A DNA stretch of 64,000 bases from Pseudopyrenochaeta lycopersici (taxonomy: Eukaryota > Ascomycota > Dothideomycetes > Pleosporales > Pseudopyrenochaetaceae). The translations under genes and the position numbers were made by a program. Positions 53,590 to 63,928 of this stretch are shown here, piece by piece; the stretch's first letter is position 1; the number at the start of each line of letters is the position of its first letter. The stretch lies in contig NHZP01000056.1 in assembly GCA_003313425.1 (NCBI GenBank), positions 62,001-126,000 of the forward strand. Direction: 5' to 3'. The notes below the pieces were generated by a model, which saw nothing but the letters and a program-made list of their open reading frames with translations, was not told where the DNA came from and ran no database searches.

Positions 53590-53661
53590 GTAACATAAGT
53601 TGGTGGTGCCAAGAGATTTTGGCTCACTCGATGGTGTGGCGCACTCGATGATGGAATACGT

Positions 53662-54262
53662 TAATTCTTTATTATATATTTCCTAATTAAGTTTAGATTT
53701 AGGTAAGACCTAAGAGTAGAAAGCTATAAGATACTACTCATTATTAAGATATTTCTATAATATTATACTAGCTACTATCTTATCTAAAGTATTAGTCTCT
53801 AGTTTTATATTATATTTAAGGTTAAAATAGTATAATAATAGTATAACTAGTAACAAAGCTTTAAGCTTATTAAAGCTATACTAGTAATCCTCTATCTAGT
53901 TAAAAGGATAGGTAAGAGTCTATAATGTAATTAGAGGTTTAGTAATCCTAGAGAACTCTACTATAAATTATTAATAAAATCCTATAAATCTAAAGAATAA
54001 TTTAATACTAGTAATAGTAGTAGGTTAAACCTAATTCTATAAAACTTTAACCTTTATTAGATCTACTTTAATATCTTAGTCTATTAAGATATATTCTAAG
54101 TATTTTATATAATTAATATTTGTGGAGGAAAAATGGAGAGCTAGGCAATAGGTATTTAGGTAATCTTATGTAGACCACTCTCTATATAGAGGGAGCTTAA
54201 GAAAGCTGATTATATAGTACATAAGTACGGGCTTAAACTACTTGCAAAGCATATGTATTTAT
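53662..54262. other. Very AT-rich desert
   Basis: About 600 bp composed largely of A and T with frequent TATTA, TAGTA and CTATAA motifs and stops in all frames. Such composition is typical of heavily RIP-mutated repeats. No boundary or family can be assigned. Confidence 0.7.
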
Positions 54263-55357
54263 CTAGTTACTACCGCTGGCACTAGAACTCTCTTCTCTAG
54301 CGGCATCTTCTGCAATTTCTTCCTCTATATCATTCATCTGCTGAAGTGCTTGCCTTACTATACTCTTCGTATGGCTATTATATTGCTCATTTTCCACAAC
54401 GAGTTCAAATTCCCTTTTCCACAGACTCCATCCCTCTTTGCTCCAAGGCTCCCAATGATGGGTTGTGGTCTGTCTTTTTAAGCACTCTTTATAGACATAG
54501 CGGCACTCAGTAGGCCATAAGACCCACTGTGCGGCAGCTATAATATCGTATTCAAGGCTGCGTTTGTCAGTTTGTGGTACGATGTCTTGCAGCGCGTTGA
54601 AGGGGGCACAGTATATGAGCTTGCTTGCCGTGATGCGGGCCATTATGTGTTGGAAGTTTCGCCAGCGGTTATGAGAGGCAGTGTCGCGATAATATTGCGG
54701 CTTGACCACTGTTGGTTTGATTTAGTGCATGCAATACTGACAAGGCTTCTGGATGAGACACCCAATAGATCATAAAAGAGAAACTAACTTACTGACATGC
54801 TGTCGTCGAAATTGATCCTCCAACCCGAGCCAGCTGTAGCCAAAGAGCCAAAACTCAGATTTGTGGAAATTTCCACTTTCATCTGGCCGAGATTCTGGTG
54901 CCATCCATCGTGGTAGGCCCCTTAACTCCTCCAGAAGCTCTATTAATCGATTTTGCCCTTCGCTATATGGAGAAAACGCCGTGCACACCCTACAGTAAGA
55001 TTTGATAATATCTTCTGCAAATGCACCAGCATTTGGCGCTGGGAGACCGCCCCAGTCATTTGACTCTTCTTCATCGTTGGCCCAGCTATGAGATTTAGCG
55101 TAGTCGATCAGCATTTGAAGACGTTCAGAGGTTTCGGCGCGGAGCATGTTATCAATATTTTGGGCTGCTTGGAGTGGTGTTTGGGTACCGTTCATTAGTG
55201 CCTCAAGAGGAGCTTTCCAGCGGATATCATCTTCATCATCCCCATCTTCATAAAGTTGAGGATCGAGCGTGGGCGACGCTGGGTGTTCGGGAGCCATCAT
55301 TGTTTGGTTTTGCGAAAGTATTCGAATGTTCACGGTGTAGAGTATTTCTCCAGTCAA
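54263..55357 (-). CDS. DUF3632-like fungal protein
   Basis: Two exons, 55357-54793 and 54708-54263, with an 84-bp intron (GTAAGT...AACAG) give 336 codons in one frame. The start could also be the Met pair about 19 codons in (MMAPEHPASP). Features are the acidic N-terminal region, YAKSHSWANDEEESNDWGGL, a tract LIELLEELRGLPRW, HNRWRNFQHIMARITASKLI and, near the end, IIAAAQWVLWPTECRYVYKE. The pattern of a W-x-N-x(n)-AR segment followed by AAQW resembles DUF3632 proteins, a fungal family of unknown role. No signal peptide or membrane segment. Undamaged, with repeat-rich sequence on both sides. Confidence 0.7.
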
Positions 55358-55872
55358 GTTGATGTAGATGCGGGGTGAGAGACGCTGCGCTTATATATAT
55401 ACAGCATGACAGAACCTTCAAGGCAATTGTCTTCTCGGATGGCGAGACTGAGATGCATTTAGCGTCGTGCACATTAGGGCCTGTTTTCTTAACCGGAGGC
55501 TCCGACTCCGGTTTGGCAGAAAAGTGGAGCAGAATCAAGCGCTCATGTGCCCAAACCGAAGGCTCCGATTTCCCAGCCAGAGAATAAACTCTGATTTCAA
55601 ACCAGAGCCTTGGCGGCTGAAAATAGTTTAAGCCTGACCATTGATGGAAGGAAGAGACGTAAGCGTATGCCTAGGAAGCAGCCTCAAACCTTAACCCTGA
55701 AGCATCAAAGTGGTTGCCCGCGGCACGAAGAGAACAGGCCTTAAGGCATCCACACATCGGCCCGGAGCCACAAAAGCACGGCCTTCCGTTTCATCGCGTC
55801 CGCCTGATGATCCTCCCTTACTTAATTTTGTCACGTGTTTCATAAGCGAGCGGGCCACCCCACGAGGTATGT
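55358..55872. other. Intergenic
   Basis: Possible promoter for the DUF3632-like gene (TATATATATA at about 55393). GGCTCCGA motifs appear in two orientations near 55495-55570. No gene recognised. Confidence 0.4.
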
Positions 55873-56270
55873 ACTATGGTACCCGGCGTAAGCAGTGTAG
55901 GTAGGTCAAGCTGAGCAGGGTGCGCATAAATCAAGCCACGTCTTTTGTTACATACAAACCTTAGTACGGTACGTGACCGCCTCCAGCAGGGACCACCGCC
56001 TCACATCTTTCCTTCATGCTACCTACAAGCTCTCCCAGCTGCTTAGGCATTATAGCGTCCTAGGCCTGCTAAACAATATTGATGGCGGTGTCATGGTGAT
56101 GGGCGCGTTGAGAGAGACGCATTAAGACTCGAGGGGATAGCTCTGCGCTGATTTCCATACAAGAATAGCACAATTTGGATGATAACAGGCCGATAGGTGG
56201 TCTTGGATAAAGCCGAACCGACCCCTGCTCAGCCGGACCCATCTACACTACTTACGCCGGGTACCATAGT
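55873..56270. mobile_element. 398-bp MITE-like inverted-repeat element
   Basis: Arms of about 49 bp at each end, starting ACTATGGTACCCGGCGTAAG, match as inverted repeats with a few mismatches. There is no coding frame. I cannot identify a matching target duplication, so the superfamily is unknown. Confidence 0.75.
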
Positions 56271-56704
56271 TGGCTACTGTGGCCTCGCAGGCTTTGTAGG
56301 CACTGCAGGGGTTATGAAGGCATAGAAGTCGTGGAATAATTATGCAGTATAGTGACTGACATTGCATCCATCGAATGGCCATTGCATCGCCGTTGCACCG
56401 CTATTGCAGGCCATAGCTGCTACTAAGCATAGTCTAAAATTTTTGTTAGTAAAGCGTTATGGAGTCGCAAAAGCGTTGTAGAACAATTGTGGAATGATCT
56501 TGGAAAATGGCGGCTTCGGGTCTCCGAATTTGTGCCATTAAAGCCGTTGCACGGCTGTTGCACGGCCGTTGCAGACCTTAGATGCTACGAGTCTCAGACT
56601 GACCTTTTCCAGGTATCCATTAACACGAATTCATGTAGATTATATCGATTGAAGCTTGAATCATGTTTCGCTCAGAATTCAGATTAATTTCGTGACCGTA
56701 GAAC
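56271..56704. other. Intergenic, short TTGCA-type repeats
   Basis: Short motifs such as CATTGCATC, CGTTGCACC and GTTGCACGGC recur from about 56365 to 56575. No gene seen. Confidence 0.4.
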
Positions 56705-56710
56705 TATAAA
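56705..56710 (+). promoter_or_regulatory. TATA box of the secreted RNase gene
   Basis: TATAAA lies 187 bp upstream of the start codon, followed by a CT-rich leader (CACACTCTCTCTTCAC), a usual arrangement for fungal secreted-protein genes. Confidence 0.5.
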
Positions 56711-56891
56711 TCAAGCTCAATCTTGACTTCAAACCTCACCACACTCTCTCTTCACAAGATCGAGCACATTCGTTATTCAACAGTTCATAACACACTCTTT
56801 TATACATTCGTTTACAGATACTAAGTTCTCTTACTTCGATCAACCCACTAAGAACAATTAAAACGACTATTTCTGTTAGGAACATCCAGAA

Positions 56892-57502
56892 ATGCATTCC
56901 TCGATTGTCTTCATCGTAGCCGCTCTTGTAGCACCCATTTTCGCTGCTCCGACTGCCATTGATCAGCATGAAGTCGACATCGCGGTGGCTGTAAGTGAGA
57001 GATTTTAGTCGATCGAAAAATAATCGTGATTATACGATCATTATTGGGGTGTCCATGCTAACTTAGCATACAGGCCAAACACCTTGAAGCTCGCGCCAAT
57101 ACCGTCGTTTGCACGCCAGACAAAAACCTATCTAAGACCAAAAAATTCGAAGTCGACGTTGCCTACGCCAAAAAAGAGGCTAAAAATGGAGGTTTCCAGG
57201 GCGGCAAGTCTGGGGACCCACACAGGTATGGGAACGGCGACAACATCGTATGGGGGGATCAGGAGTGCGACGCTCGAGGTGCCTCCCTTTGGGAGTTCCC
57301 TGTATTCTGGACAGGATCGAAAGGAAAGAAAGGCCAGCTTCAGTGGAATAAAGACGCCAAGAACAAAGATCAGCCGATGAAAACTCCTATAAGGGTCGTT
57401 TATGCCAACAAGACTAATTCCGTCCACTATTGCGGTGTCATGACCCACAGTGAGATCGCTGCTGACTTCCAGGGCAAGGCATTCTTCAAGAAGTGCGAAT
57501 AG
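56892..57502 (+). CDS. Secreted RNase T1/ribotoxin-type guanyl RNase
   Basis: Exon 1 (56892-56990) and exon 2 (57074-57502) flank an 83-bp intron (GTAAGT...GCTAAC...ACAG, phase 0). The product is 175 residues. Residues 1-19 form a signal peptide ending FAAP. The mature part has four Cys (46, 98, 153, 174). Candidate catalytic residues by pattern of the microbial RNase T1/N1 family are His83 (PHRYGN), Glu107 (LWEFPVF), Arg140 and His158 (GVMTH). The Lys-rich segments recall ribotoxins and RNase-like fungal effectors. Such proteins cut RNA after guanosine or cut the ribosomal sarcin-ricin loop; which applies here cannot be told. The gene is complete although surrounded by transposon debris. Confidence 0.85.
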
Positions 57503-57939
57503 TTGTTTAGCATAGCCAAGCATTATAACAGTGAAAAAAGATAGTAGTAGAGTTCCTTATATATTTTTACACTCGTTTAGCAACACTCTTTACACTATAG
57601 ACTATAGAAACGAATTCAATTCTTTTTTATACTTATTTAGTAATACTTCTATCCTTAATCTATAGTAGGATTATTAGTTATAGCTATTAATCCCTTGCTA
57701 GATTGTTAGAAACAACGTACGTGCCTGGAAAGAGTTTGCTGTTTGTTACAGTCACAGGCATACTTGGGCAAAATTGTACAACTGTAGTATAGCCTCATAC
57801 TACACAACAAATGTAGTATGCCTGTTGTACAACATGTTGTTTACACGTGATAACAAATCCATGATCTGAGGTTAATTTCGTGTTGAGTCTCTGAAACGGC
57901 TCAAAATGGCTGTATTTGCCCATCATGATAGTCAACCAT
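57503..57939. other. 3' region with an LTR fragment
   Basis: AT-rich 3' flank of the RNase gene. At 57706-57755 TGTTAGAAACAACGTACGTG and following bases match the end of the solo-LTR family. Further right, GTAGTATG/GTACAAC motifs repeat in both orientations, perhaps the subterminal zone of hAT-K. Confidence 0.5.
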
Positions 57940-58803
57940 CTATTCTATCTCATCCGAGTCAAAATCTAGCTCAACTGCCATGTCATTCACCCCTTTAATC
58001 GCCGTGATGATGTGTACGATATCAATATGACCGTTCCTCAGCCAGTTGCCGATACACTCAAGTCTTTCAAGGTTCTCTGCTGTCATCCGAAGCCTGTCCC
58101 ATGACTGCGTACGACGAGCACCTGAAAAGGTTCGTTCCGGCTCTGCTGATGAGGGAGGGATTGAGAGGATATCGATGGCCATGCGATGGAGCCGTGGATA
58201 ACGCTGTCGCTGTTCTGGTAAACACCACCATTCCAAGGGAGTTAGAGGCTTGATTGCGATAGGCCTGGCGTTGATAAATAGCTGTACATCGTCCTCATCT
58301 GTGAGATCAGCCGTCTCAACCTGTAGAGAGCGTTTCAATCGATCTAGCTCGTTTTTCGGTGTTTCCAGAGAAGGTGGAGAGCCATCAACCTCCATGAGAT
58401 CATCCTCAGACGGATTAAGCGGCATATTTTTATATTTGTCCTCCCAAATACGATGTGTAGCATTAAGAGCCTTCTGATGCCATTGTGCTGGCCAGTTCTG
58501 TGTGAGATATCGGCTTCTCTTCGAGGGATCGAGTAGGATCGCGGCGGCGTACACGGGAACGGTATCGGTGAGTTCGTAATACTTGTTGAGGATGAACCAT
58601 CCCATCTCGATCGAATGAACCATTCGAACATCCTTTCGCTCTCCAGATGAGTATAGATTCTATAGATCTATTAGCTGTTTGATGATAAAGCTATGAGAAT
58701 AGCCACAAACCTTTTGTTGTTCGAAAAAGGCAAGTATTGCGTCCATCATCTCAAGCGATTGAGATAGGCCTGCACGATCGCCTTCAATCCACAAAGTGCC
58801 ACT
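57940..58803 (-). pseudogene. hAT-K transposase fragment, cut by hAT-L
   Basis: Exon 58803-58711 (LSQSLEMMDAILAFFEQQK), a 51-bp intron 58660-58710 (GTTTGT...GCTAAT...TATAG, phase 0) and exon 58659-57940 with YAAAILLDPSKRSRYL, LEWWCLPEQRQRYPRLHRMA and ILSIPPSSAEPERTFSGARR, ending acidic. The C-terminal third is free of stops. The N-terminal two thirds are missing where hAT-L begins at 58804. Confidence 0.8.
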
Positions 58804-61642
58804 CAGTGTGTTAAATGGATGGATCGGCCAGCCGATCCAAATCCATTAGGTGGCTTGGATGGCTTTTGGATAATCGCTGGATCTAAGCCAAATTAGTCTT
58901 TGAGGCTGAAGCCACCAAACTATATTTAATCTCTGAAGAGCGTGATTGCGACTAGTTACATTACTGGATCGCTCGCCATCATGTCAATAATGCTGGCACG
59001 ATCCCAGGAGTAGAGACATTGCGCGGCTTGGATTATATCTTGCTCAAGATGATTACGACGTTTCGTTACCATGAGTCCCATATGGCTGAAGACTCGTTCA
59101 GGTTCATCGCTTATTGCTGGGATAGATAGCATGTCAAACGCCATCTGCGCAAGATGAGGATATTCCTTTAAGCCGATCGTACGCCACCATTGAATTAGGC
59201 AGTCGTTAACATCAATAATTGCTTGATCACAGAACCGCTCGAACTCATCCTGAGGAGTAGCTTTGCGGGCATCCGAGTGAACCTTATCAAGATGTTGCCG
59301 ACGATAAGCAACGACTTTGTTCGGCTCACGTTGCTTCTGCGGTGAGATAGCTTCCGATACAACTTGCTTCTTATATTGAAGCCCATACAACGACTTAACG
59401 GACTTCTTGCCTAATAAAACCTAAGACTTCTTACGAGCCCATCTCTGCTTAATAAAGCGCCAAGTGTAACTCAGATGAAGTACTGTTGCCGCAAGATATG
59501 CGGGAGAGTCGTCAAGTTTAGCGTAATATTCTTCTGCCTTGTCGAGCGCAAGTTTGATCTGGGTCCTAAAATGCTATTGACCTTCGGTAGCCGCTGCCGG
59601 CGCGTCCTTGTAATTGTTATACACTTCGGTAAGGTGCTCGACGATACACTCGAGGTCTGGCATAACATTAAAGAGTCCACAAGTCTTCCCATCGCCCGGG
59701 CGGCCTTAAAGGTCCATAGTAGCCTCCCAGCATGGCTCGAGGAGCTTCGCATACTAAGCAAGAATAGCCCAGTCTTCCTCGGACAGTGTATCCTGTATGA
59801 TTGCATTGCGAGCCGCATCGGGATCGTTGTCATGTTTCTTAGTCTTCTTCTTTAAAGCAGCTTCGCGCTCACTTTGGATGAAGTCGTCGAACGGCGCGCG
59901 CAGAGGAAGCAGCGTCTTAATCTCGTCGTAGACACTGTTCCAGCGAGTATTATTACTCCTATGAAGTTCGCGAATCTTTATTGTATGCCACTCGTCTTTG
60001 TCAACTATCTGCTTAAAATATTCTCGTTGTTTATTATGCCAGCGATTCCTTCGCGATGGACTTAAATAAGTCCAGACAATCAAGTTATAAGCTTTGCCGA
60101 CCGGTCCCGTCCTCCTCTAGCGCTTCAATTCATCCCGCATGTTTCCTAGAATCGCATCTTCGAATTCGAAAAGTTTCTTGTTAAATCTGAATAAAAGGTG
60201 GCGCGCAATCAGGTTGATAATATGGCCAGCACAACGAAGACGTCGCTCCTTAGGTTTGAAGCCGAATCTTGCTCCGATTGCTTCCATCGCCGTGTTATTG
60301 TTTAAGGCATTATCTAACACAAAGAATCCTAGCTTGCTTGTAATGTTAAAGTCCTCGATGACCGTGATAACTTAGTCTGCGATGTCAACACCGTAATGGG
60401 ACTCACTCTGCTCCGGCGACGATAGAAGAATCGACTGCGTCTTGAAGTTGGCATCCAGAAAGTGAGCCGTAACTCCGTTCAGCGAGAGACAATTACTAGA
60501 GGTCCATAAGTCGAAGGCGATGTAGATCTTGCTGATAGCATTGTGCAAGGCGTTTTTCACAGTAGCCTTGTGAATTTGGTAGCCCTGCATAATCCAGTTA
60601 CGCACAGTTCGACCGCAAGGCAAGGCAACACCCGCGCGCGGTAAGAGATAGGTAATAAAGTCGCGAAAGACCTCACTATCCACCTGTCGGAAGGAGACAT
60701 TGTCGTACACAATCCAACGTGCGAGTAGCTTCCGAAAATGCACCTCGTCGAAGGCGATTGCTAACTCATTCAGGGTAGCCTGCTCCGCCGATCTATATGC
60801 ATCAAGACTTACTAGTAGTAGTAAGCCTTTGCCTGCATATTGCTCGACCGACTTTGTCTTCTTGTTCCACCCAAGCCTGTGGACTTGGTGAAGATGATCA
60901 GATGCATTACTGCTTCCTTTGTCGACCATGTAATGGTAATTGTGCTGGGCTCAAAACACCGGATCTACCTTGTGACATTTCATGCAAAGCCACCAGCGTG
61001 ATCCGGTCTCCGTCTCTTCAGTTAGCACGCCAAATTGCCATATCCACGAACGCAGGCCGCCCGTTAATCGCTGAAGCGGTATAGTGTGGCCAGGCAGTCT
61101 ATCCCACTTGACTTCACGATAGTCGAACTTTGATTACTCAAACTGATTCGGCTCGCTAAGTTGTACTTTCTTACTCAGATCTGTGTCGAAAGTTGGAACG
61201 GTAGTAAGAGTTGACACCTCTAATAACGTCGAAGCTACATCTGAGACAATTACGGAGGCGCCGCCGATATCTGATGGTGACAACAGTTCCGGCGATGATG
61301 TTAATGATGGATATTTGGCGCGATATCCGGCACGTGCTGCCTTCATATCTGGATACTAACGGGATTCTTGAGGCTCAAAGTTTATCTTACTAAAGTCAAA
61401 AGAACGTTGAAAGTTAGGTTTAAAAGAAGATATCATGAAGCTTTGGATATAGGTGGGAGAAACAGTGCGTTCGAAGCTTCATCGTTATCAGGGGCTGGCT
61501 AACTAAGGAAATAGGAGGCGATGGCTGAAGCCACACTACCGCATATGGATGGATCGCCAAATCCATTATGCATCTGGATTCAGCCATCCAAAGCCATATT
61601 TGGATGGATCATCCAAATCGGCGCCATCCGTTTAATACACTG
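58804..61642 (-). mobile_element. hAT-L transposon
   Basis: Ends CAGTGTRTTAAAYGGATGG are inverted at 58804 and 61642. Subterminal zones repeat TTGGATGG/CCATCCAA and ATGGATGGATC on both sides. 2839 bp. Flanking 8-mers GTGCCACT and GCTCTAGT agree at only four positions, so no duplication is claimed. Confidence 0.8.
58956..61346 (-). pseudogene. hAT-L transposase, RIP-damaged
   Basis: From Met 61346 the minus-strand parts are a Ser/Thr-rich N-terminus, a BED finger (RWWLCMKCHK...SDHLHQVHR), core motifs (LLARWIVYDNVSF, IAFDLWTSSNCLSLNG, RLRCAGHIINLIARHLL, NNTRWNSVYDE) and the dimerisation domain (MLSIPAISDEPERVFSHMGL) ending at 58956. In-frame stops lie near 61135, 60950, 60372, 60117 and 59754, and some segments are in shifted frames. 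The stops fit single transitions. Confidence 0.75.
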
Positions 61643-61872
61643 GCTCTAGTAGAGGGCGCGGAGGGCGTAGAAAGGGCGACAGACGGCGCGACGACAATAG
61701 AGATATCTAGGGTCCTATAGGCGTCACGAAGCTCAGTGGCGCGCTCTTGGAGCTCTACTTCGAAGGACTGTGAGTCTCTAGGGACGGGCGGCTCAACGGG
61801 AGGCTCTGAGGGCACGACAGACGGCGTCTCCAGCTGAGATTTGGAGGCCCGAGAGCGTCTTTTGGGTCCCAT
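61643..61872 (-). CDS. N-terminal fragment of unknown protein, cut by hAT-L
   Basis: Met at 61872 begins MGPKRRSRASKSQLETPS, followed by Pro/Glu-rich sequence and a helix-like stretch FEVELQERATELRDAYRTLD. The natural frame stops at the hAT-L end (61642). A TATA-like TTTATA lies at about 61938. I do not recognise it; it could be the start of a Gag-like protein or a host gene. Confidence 0.35.
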
Positions 61873-62762
61873 ACTGATAGATATAGGGGTGGTTGATAGA
61901 GTTGATGAGCTGAGTGCGTTAACAGGTTATTTGATGATATTTATAGCCTCAAAAAACATCTAAAAACGCCCCACAAATCACCAATCAGGTCAGGTTCTTC
62001 AATCAGTTTCCATGGCTAGACCTTGTTTACCTAGAGATTTGTATAGGCCAAAGTTTACCTGATTGAACTGACCCTTAGCAGTAAACCCGTCAGACTACCT
62101 GCTACCTGTTTGATTGTTGCCAACTCTGAATAGAGCTTCTATACGCTGCTCCTTTCTAGAACTCTATCACTATAGGTCGAGTGAAACATAGCTGTCGAAT
62201 CATTAAAATGACTAATATCTACGATTGGGAGCGGAAATGGGCTTTGACTCAACCACTTTCGAGTACGTGATAGGTGTGAGTCTATGCTTGAGCACTTTCG
62301 TCATACCCGCTTTACTAAAAGTATCGTAGATGCCTTCTTATATGGCATGCAAATAGCCACCGAGTTGAAAAACCAACAAGCAGTATTAAAATATTGAATA
62401 AGTCGTCTCTGGACCCTAAAATCTAGTCAGGCGAGTTATTTCCCGAAAATGGGAAAGGCACAAAAGAGCAAGTATTCGCGAACGAACGTGTCATATTTCA
62501 TACTCATGTCTATCTATTGTACTTCTTCCCCCCGTCTTACCGTTCAAAAATGTCAAATTTTGCTAAAAAAAAGTTTCATCCGTTCGATCCAGTATCTCCA
62601 TGCGTGGCCCTGCAGGTCAGAGCTTGTGAGTTGCAAGCCACCGCGTGAATGGAGAGTCATCTACTCCTTGACGTAGTCGATAGGGCTGATGGTAGACGGA
62701 GAAGGGGTGGCAGGGATGTCAACCTAGTCAACTCGCTCAGTTTCTTCGGTGGGGAGCCGAAA
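61873..62762. other. Intergenic, no gene seen
   Basis: Stretch between hAT-L and the secreted protein gene. Only short frames (longest 75 codons) without recognisable motifs, and no repeats noted. It includes the 3' region of the secreted Pro/Lys-rich protein gene. Confidence 0.5.
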
Positions 62763-63928
62763 TTAATGCCTGGCAAGCAAGTTGGCAACGAAACCACGTG
62801 CTACTGGCTGTGGTGTTGCAATCGGCTCTGTAGCATTGTTTGCAGGTTCCTCGTTGATGATTTCAGGGGCTGGCGGGGCTGGAGTAGCCGTAGCAGTAGA
62901 GTTACGAATGGCACTAATTACACCACTGACAACTCCACCAATAGGATTGCCGGGCTTTGGAGCAGGAGAAGTAGTAGGCAAAGCAGTAGTAGGAGCTGGA
63001 CTAGGCTTATGCTTAGGCTTCTTCGGAGCAGGCTTCTTGGCAGGCCTCTTAGCGGGAGCTGGCTTCTTAGCAGGTTGCTTAGTGCGAGCTGGCTTCTTGG
63101 TAGGTCTCCTAGTGGGAACTGGCCTCACCCTTCTCTGGCGCTTCGTTAGGTCGACGTTATCTGCAGGTGTAGGTGTAGGTGTAGGTGTAGGTGTAGGGGT
63201 AGGCAGGGCTGCAGGCAAGTCGCCAATGACTTCGACTAAAGGGTCGCCAACGCCACCCTCTTTCGGAGCAGGTTTGGTGGCAGGATCTAGTTGTACCGGA
63301 GCAGGCTGTACCGGGGCAGGCTGTTCAGGAACGGGAGCTGGGGCAACTGGAGCCGGCTCAGGCTCAACGGGCTTTGGCTTTGGCTTTGACTTTCTGCCTC
63401 GGCCTCGGCCCCGTCCGCGTCCACCACCGACGCCCCTGAGAACTGAGACCTCGCCCTCGGCATCGGGAATCTCCTCAGTACTTTCTCCAATTGTCGTAGG
63501 TTGCTTCGTAGCTTGTCAGAAATGCACGATACAAATTGGGGAGGAGTCAAAAGAATTACCTCGACAACATCATCTTCATCTTTATCTTCACCTATCTCGA
63601 TTCTGGTTCCGTTTCCTTTTCCGTTTCCTTTTCTATGTCCAGGCAATCTAATAAGACCGGGAGTAAGTTGTAGATTGCCAGCACTACCTGGGACTCCAGT
63701 TAGGTTATGGAGCCGGTATTCTTGACTGGTGCTTCTATCTCTAGTCAATTTGGGCCCGCGGCTTTTCTCATCAGGCCTCCCAATGGTAGCTCCTGGGCCC
63801 CTGAGCATGGCTGTGGGATCATTAATGTTCGCATCGACGGCGCGCTTAGCTTTGAGCTTAGACGCAGTGGGAGTCGCGGCAGCGGACAAGGCCAAAGTAG
63901 CAAAGAGGAAGGGAGTTCCGAACCTCAT
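62763..63928 (-). CDS. Secreted Pro/Lys-rich low-complexity protein
   Basis: Exon 1 63928-63560, intron 63504-63559 (GTAATT...CGAAG, 56 bp, phase 0) and exon 2 63503-62763 give 369 codons. Residues 1-18 are a signal peptide (MRFGTPFLFATLALSAAA). Lys-Arg sites follow (KAKR at about 25-28; LTKR in exon 2), possible Kex2 cleavage points. Exon 2 is low complexity: an RGRGRGRGRGRK block, PAPV/PEPAP repeats, TPTPTPTPTPTP and KKPA-type repeats, then a C-terminal VSGVISAIRNSTATATPAP segment. This acceptor is preferred over the TGACAAG site 8 bases upstream because it joins exon 1 to the long repeat-rich frame. Family unknown; it may be a cell-wall protein or an effector. Confidence 0.7.

Larger units (their letters stand above)
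51632..53661 (+). mobile_element. Pogo-4, with a solo LTR inside
   Basis: TIRs ACGTATTCCATCATCGAGTG at 51632 and the inverse ending 53661, with TA on both sides. The box CATCGAGTGMGCC is at 51643 and 51660. 2030 bp, or 1848 bp without the solo LTR and its duplication, the same size as Pogo-2 and Pogo-3. Confidence 0.95.

Noticed and set aside
57128..57523. 131-codon minus-strand frame over the RNase gene
   Set aside because: No motif; the plus strand gives a full secreted RNase with splice sites and conserved residues.
62782..63651. 289-codon plus-strand frame, Gly/Ala-rich
   Set aside because: Antisense to the secreted Pro/Lys-rich gene; open because the repeats lack stops on both strands. 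The minus strand has a signal peptide and a good intron.
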